Position numbers and translations under genes: made by a program. Shown piece after piece: positions 5,263 through 8,605 of a DNA stretch of 8,605 nt. Numbering within the stretch: the first letter of the stretch is position 1; every line of letters starts with the position of its first letter. Source of the stretch: Chloroflexota bacterium (GTDB taxonomy: Bacteria > Chloroflexota > Limnocylindria > Limnocylindrales > CSP1-4); contig JACCVB010000294.1 of the NCBI GenBank assembly GCA_013698385.1, forward strand, positions 1 to 8,605, in the 5' to 3' direction. The notes below the pieces were generated by a model. It was not told the DNA's origin, did no database searches, and saw nothing but the letters and a program-made list of their open reading frames with translations.

Positions 5263-6890
5263 GGGCAGGCGATCTCGTACGCGGTGACGTCGGCGAGGGG
5301 ATCGGGGCCGTCACCGGTCATCGGCGGTCCAAGGTCGATCCGCCGGAAGCATTCGGATCCCGGGACGGCGTGGTCCAGATCGGCCGGCCAATGGGTGCTC
5401 TCGGGTTGGACGAGCACCAGCAGACGCGTGCCGGGGAAGGCCGCCGCCAGGTCGAGGACGTCGGTCGGTGGCTCGTCCGGCAGGGCCAGCGTCGGGATCC
5501 GACGCGTCTCCGCGAGCCAGATGGGGAAGTTGCTGATCACCGGGCCGGCGGCTGTGTCCAGCGGGTGGCCAGCCGTTGCCATCCGCTCCCCGAGCTCCTG
5601 ATACAGCCGCACGGTGGTCCGCGAGCCGGCCCCGAAGGAGGGCAGCAGCGCGGCCGAGAACAGAATCGCCCAGAACATCCCGAGGACGGCTGCCAACCAC
5701 GCGACCGGCCTCGTCCAGCCAAGTCGCGCACCCAGGGTGGCGATGCCCGTATCGAGCCCCAGCAGAGCACTGATGACCAGTAGGACATGGACCGGCCCCG
5801 CCGCGTGGAGGAACGTGCCCCACGTCGTCGCCACCGGAAACAAGAGGCTCGTCACGAGAAAGGTCAGGACGCTGACGATCACGACTGGTCGAAGCGCCCG
5901 AGCGCGCCCCTGCCATGGGAGTGCCAGCAGGCCGACGAATGCGATCGGGAATCCCGGTAGCAGCAGCACGGAGCCCAGGTTGTGGCCAAGTCCCTCCACC
6001 CGCATCTCCAGCAACCGGGCCGGGCCTACGGCGAGGTAGCGCGTCAGGGTCGGCGGATCGTTCCAGGCGAAGATGTCGAACCCCGTGACGGAGAAGGCAT
6101 TCGTCACCGCCTGCCCGGGCAGGGGACTGCCGAACACCTGCCAATCGCGGACCGCCCACGGGAGGAAGATCCCAAAGGCGATGATGCCGGCGCCCACGAT
6201 CATCCGGAGGCGCTCCTGGACCGTCGTTCCCCGGGCGCCCCAGGCGATGACCGCCCAGGTGATCGCCAACCACGCCGCCTCGTTGCGAGTGAGCGCGGCC
6301 AGGCCAAGCAACACACCGAGCACGATCAGGCGTGGGTCCAACAGGCGAGCGCTGCGTGGGTCGCGCGCCAGGCGGGCCATGAGCAGGCACGCTCCTACGG
6401 CCAGGGCGGCGAACGGGATCGTCGAGTCCGGCAGGGCGCTGTGGAGCAGGAGCGGCAGGTACAGCGCGCTGGTCAGACCTGCCCCGAGGGCCACCGCCCG
6501 AGCCCGATCAGGCGGCAGGTCTCGCTCAAGCGCGACGTCCGCGGCCAATCGCCAGGCCAGCACCGGCACGATCGCCCCGACCAGGATGCTCGACGCCTGA
6601 GCGGAAGCGAAGCTCGCCCCGAACAGGGCCATCGGCAGTGCGGCCAGCCAGGTCGGGAGGGGGAGCCAAACCTCGAACGCCGGCCGCGGGAGGATCAGTG
6701 GTGGCGTGCCATAACTCCAGAGCGCATCGCTGACCAGGCCGCGGCCCTCGAGCAGGTTCCGGGCCACGCCGACGTAATACGCCGTGTCTTCTGGCTTTGG
6801 AAAGACGATCTGCGCGGCGAAGAACGCGCGCACCATGAGGGCGACCACGAAGATCGCCAGGGCGGACAGGATCGACTCCCGCTGACTCAC
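5259..6890 (-). CDS. GT-C/GT39-like polytopic membrane glycosyltransferase (second copy)
   Basis: 543 residues from GTG 6890. A first membrane helix (SALAIFVVALMVRAFF) leads to the external loop with E34-D35 and YY 38-39 (PEDTAYYVGVARNLLEGRGL), the acidic motif seen in GT39/ArnT-like enzymes. About ten further hydrophobic helices follow, then a soluble C-terminal region of about 100 residues. Such enzymes transfer a sugar from a polyprenyl-phosphate carrier to protein or lipid on the outer face of the membrane; the acceptor cannot be read from sequence. GTG 6890 was chosen because it overlaps the upstream stop (GTGA) and follows GGGGGAGG, though the spacing is short; GTG 6905 is possible. The end overlaps the DegS-like gene. 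Confidence 0.85.
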   Translation of the reverse strand: MSQRESILSALAIFVVALMVRAFFAAQIVFPKPEDTAYYVGVARNLLEGRGLVSDALWSYGTPPLILPRPAFEVWLPLPTWLAALPMALFGASFASAQASSILVGAIVPVLAWRLAADVALERDLPPDRARAVALGAGLTSALYLPLLLHSALPDSTIPFAALAVGACLLMARLARDPRSARLLDPRLIVLGVLLGLAALTRNEAAWLAITWAVIAWGARGTTVQERLRMIVGAGIIAFGIFLPWAVRDWQVFGSPLPGQAVTNAFSVTGFDIFAWNDPPTLTRYLAVGPARLLEMRVEGLGHNLGSVLLLPGFPIAFVGLLALPWQGRARALRPVVIVSVLTFLVTSLLFPVATTWGTFLHAAGPVHVLLVISALLGLDTGIATLGARLGWTRPVAWLAAVLGMFWAILFSAALLPSFGAGSRTTVRLYQELGERMATAGHPLDTAAGPVISNFPIWLAETRRIPTLALPDEPPTDVLDLAAAFPGTRLLVLVQPESTHWPADLDHAVPGSECFRRIDLGPPMTGDGPDPLADVTAYEIACP

Positions 6891-8515
6891 GATCCTCCCC
6901 CGCACCGTGCATCACTGGCGGTCAGGCAGACGGGATAGAGGGCGAGGGCCGCAGGTCCGCCGGCGGGATCGGGGTACGAGAAGACGGCAGGCCCGATCCA
7001 CGCCGGCCGGACGTCATCGACGAGGACTGGCTGCAGGGCCCGGACGATGGCGTCCCGCTCCAGCACGAGCCAGCGGATGCCGTATCCCTCCGCGACCGCC
7101 TGGATCGTCTCGAGTGGGTCGTCAGGCGACACGACGCCCGGTCGCCCGATCCAGTACTTGAACCCGGCCGCATCGGTCGACATGACCCGGTCATCGCGTG
7201 CCATCCCGAGCGCGTCCGCTGCTCTGGCCAGTGCCTGCCTGGGTGCGCGCGCTTCCGCCCAGCGAGCATGGACGATCCCGCCGTAGCCGACGGCGCTGAG
7301 CACGACGAAGGCCACGACGAAGGCGCTGAAGAGCGGCACCGCCACCCTCGGGTCCCACGCCGGGCGCCGGCGGGCGATCCAGCCGATAAGGACCGCCACC
7401 GCCTCGAGCGCCAGGATGTATGCGTGCGGGCCGAGCCCGACTGCGGAATGCACGAACGCCCCGCCCGGCACGTGGAGCGGAAACAGGAACGTCGCCCCGA
7501 GCAACAGCGCCGCCGCGTACAAAAACCACGGCAGGAAGTCGTCCGATCGGCGCCTCGTCCAGCCCCCGACGAGGATCAACGGAACGAGGACGATGGAGCT
7601 GATGGCGACGGCGAAGTTGGCGAGCGCCGCGGTCAGTCCGATGAGCCGGGTGCTCAGGATGACGCTCCATCCCTGGGCGATGAACGCGGCGAACGAAGTA
7701 TCGGTCGTGATGCTGTTCCACTGGCGATAGTTCGTCAGCCATAGGGCCGGACCGGATGAAGCCGTAGGCGAGATGGAGCCGAATTCCACGTACTGGCGGG
7801 CGAACCACGGAACGACGACGAGCAAGTACAGCGCGAAGCAGCCCATGGCGGCGACCACGGAGATTCGCGGCGGTCGGCGACCGCGGATCGCCCGGATGCG
7901 TTCGATGAGGAAGACGGCCGCGACGACGCCGCCGAGCAAGAATGCGTCGTTCCGAGCGAGCGAAGCGAACCCCACCAGCAGGCCGGAGGCAGCGAAGGCA
8001 CGGCCGTCGCCGCGGAGACTCCGGGCCGCAAGCCAGATCGCGGCCGGCACGAGGGGCTGGAAGATCGCGAAGTTCTCCGGCTGGGCCATGAACACGGTCC
8101 CGGCCGCCGGGATCGCGGCCAGGATCGCGGCCCCGATCTGCACGGTCTGCGAAGCGCCGAGTTCCCGGGCGATGGCCCAGGTCAGCGGGGCCGCCAGCGA
8201 CCCGATCAGGATCATCGGCAAGGCGCTGGCGAAGGCGGTCGGTCCGATCAGGACGATGAACGGTGCCTGGATGAACGACGCCAGGGGCAGCCAGTGGGCA
8301 TTGGAGGGAATCGGCAGCACGGGGTTGACCGGAAGTTTCCCGCCGACCTCCGCGAAGATCCAGACGAAGTCGACGTTCAGGCCCTGGCCGGATGCCAGCG
8401 CCCGGGCGACTTCGACGTAGTACGACGAGTCGGCGTAGGCGGGATCCGGGAACCCGACCATAAAGGCGCCGCGGACCACGAAGGCGAGCGCATACAAGAG
8501 CAAGGGGATACGCAC
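6887..8515 (-). CDS. GT-C/GT39-like polytopic membrane glycosyltransferase (first copy)
   Basis: About 542 residues from GTG 8515. The first helix (IPLLLYALAFVVRGAFMVGF) is followed by an external loop with D24, D29 and YY 32-33 (ADSSYYVEVARALASGQGLN), parallel to the loop of the neighbouring copy. Many hydrophobic helices then lead to a soluble tail containing DRVMSTDAAGFKYWIGRPG and GIRWLVLERDAIV. The two genes have the same layout but clearly diverged sequences, so they are old paralogues or members of one family. The start is uncertain: no Shine-Dalgarno precedes GTG 8515, and the frame is open upstream through GTG 8581 to the window edge, but those residues do not look like this protein. 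8515 places the first helix at the N-terminus as usual. Confidence 0.82.
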   Translation of the reverse strand: MRIPLLLYALAFVVRGAFMVGFPDPAYADSSYYVEVARALASGQGLNVDFVWIFAEVGGKLPVNPVLPIPSNAHWLPLASFIQAPFIVLIGPTAFASALPMILIGSLAAPLTWAIARELGASQTVQIGAAILAAIPAAGTVFMAQPENFAIFQPLVPAAIWLAARSLRGDGRAFAASGLLVGFASLARNDAFLLGGVVAAVFLIERIRAIRGRRPPRISVVAAMGCFALYLLVVVPWFARQYVEFGSISPTASSGPALWLTNYRQWNSITTDTSFAAFIAQGWSVILSTRLIGLTAALANFAVAISSIVLVPLILVGGWTRRRSDDFLPWFLYAAALLLGATFLFPLHVPGGAFVHSAVGLGPHAYILALEAVAVLIGWIARRRPAWDPRVAVPLFSAFVVAFVVLSAVGYGGIVHARWAEARAPRQALARAADALGMARDDRVMSTDAAGFKYWIGRPGVVSPDDPLETIQAVAEGYGIRWLVLERDAIVRALQPVLVDDVRPAWIGPAVFSYPDPAGGPAALALYPVCLTASDARCGGGS

Positions 8516-8562
8516 GGCCGGTGCAGCGTAGCACCGGGTCGCGGGTCCGCCGACCGGTACGA

Positions 8563-8576
8563 ATGGGCTAGCCCAT
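8563..8576. repeat. 14-bp palindrome upstream of the glycosyltransferase operon
   Basis: ATGGGCTAGCCCAT is a perfect palindrome in the likely leader before GTG 8515. A second short inverted repeat (GGCCGC ... GCGGCC) lies within 8587-8604. Either could be a dimeric regulator site or a chance GC palindrome; nothing else supports a function. Confidence 0.3.
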
Positions 8577-8605
8577 GCCACGAGGTGGCCGCATGCGGGC
8601 GGCCG

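Noticed and set aside
4632..5783. 383-residue plus-strand frame across the kinase/glycosyltransferase junction
   Set aside because: Crosses two real genes on the opposite strand and has biased Arg/Pro composition with no domain.
5311..6390. Long minus-strand frame overlapping the second glycosyltransferase
   Set aside because: Low-complexity Arg/Gly/Pro-rich translation in an alternative frame of a clear membrane protein; a GC shadow.
7191..8534. 447-residue minus-strand frame overlapping the first glycosyltransferase
   Set aside because: Arginine-rich translation without hydrophobic segments or motifs; the overlapping frame encodes the obvious GT-C protein.
8515..8581. Upstream extension of the first glycosyltransferase to GTG 8581
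   Set aside because: The 22 extra residues are unlike the family, have no ribosome site and delay the first membrane helix; kept only as an alternative start.
1..8605. CRISPR array, tRNA/rRNA genes, insertion sequences or attachment sites
   Set aside because: I saw no spaced direct repeats, clover-leaf sequences, transposase frames or terminal inverted repeats in either strand.

Overview
High-GC bacterial DNA in which every gene I can support lies on the minus strand, so transcription runs from high to low coordinates. The mix of short Flp (type IVb) pilins, DegS/DegU-like two-component genes, GT-C membrane glycosyltransferases and an hpf-comF neighbourhood fits a Chloroflexota-like or other high-GC environmental bacterium. 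The phylum is an inference from gene content only.

Layout in transcription order. (1) 8515-5259: two large polytopic GT-C/GT39-like membrane glycosyltransferases, joined by a GTGA stop/start overlap. (2) 5262-3420: a DegS-like histidine kinase (coiled-coil sensor part, then HisKA_3 and HATPase core, split by a one-base frameshift at about 4843), followed by a DegU/NarL-type response regulator; junctions again overlap (GTGA, ATGA). (3) 3420-2071: a second DegS-like gene, also overlapping its predecessor (TGATG). Its N-terminal third is broken by four single-base indels. Its catalytic domain lacks the ATP-binding motifs, and the reading frame continues without a stop into a Flp pilin carrying a prepilin-peptidase site. 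(4) 1951-1497: two more small Flp pilins, the first frameshifted, each followed by a strong GC hairpin. (5) 1451-1341: a start-less relic resembling the C-terminus of TadC. (6) 1332 to 1: housekeeping-like DUF192, ComF phosphoribosyltransferase and the start of ribosome hibernation factor HPF.

Four successive overlapping junctions from the glycosyltransferases to the pilin fusion suggest one polycistronic unit. A plausible reading is that a DegS/DegU pair controls a Tad-type pilus whose pilins may be glycosylated by the two GT-C enzymes. The Tad motor, platform and prepilin peptidase genes are not in the window. The most interesting object is the DegS-like pseudokinase fused to a pilin: the topology would let the prepilin peptidase release the cytoplasmic signalling part. 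The main caveat is six single-base frameshifts between 1916 and 4843, which may be sequencing errors or real decay.
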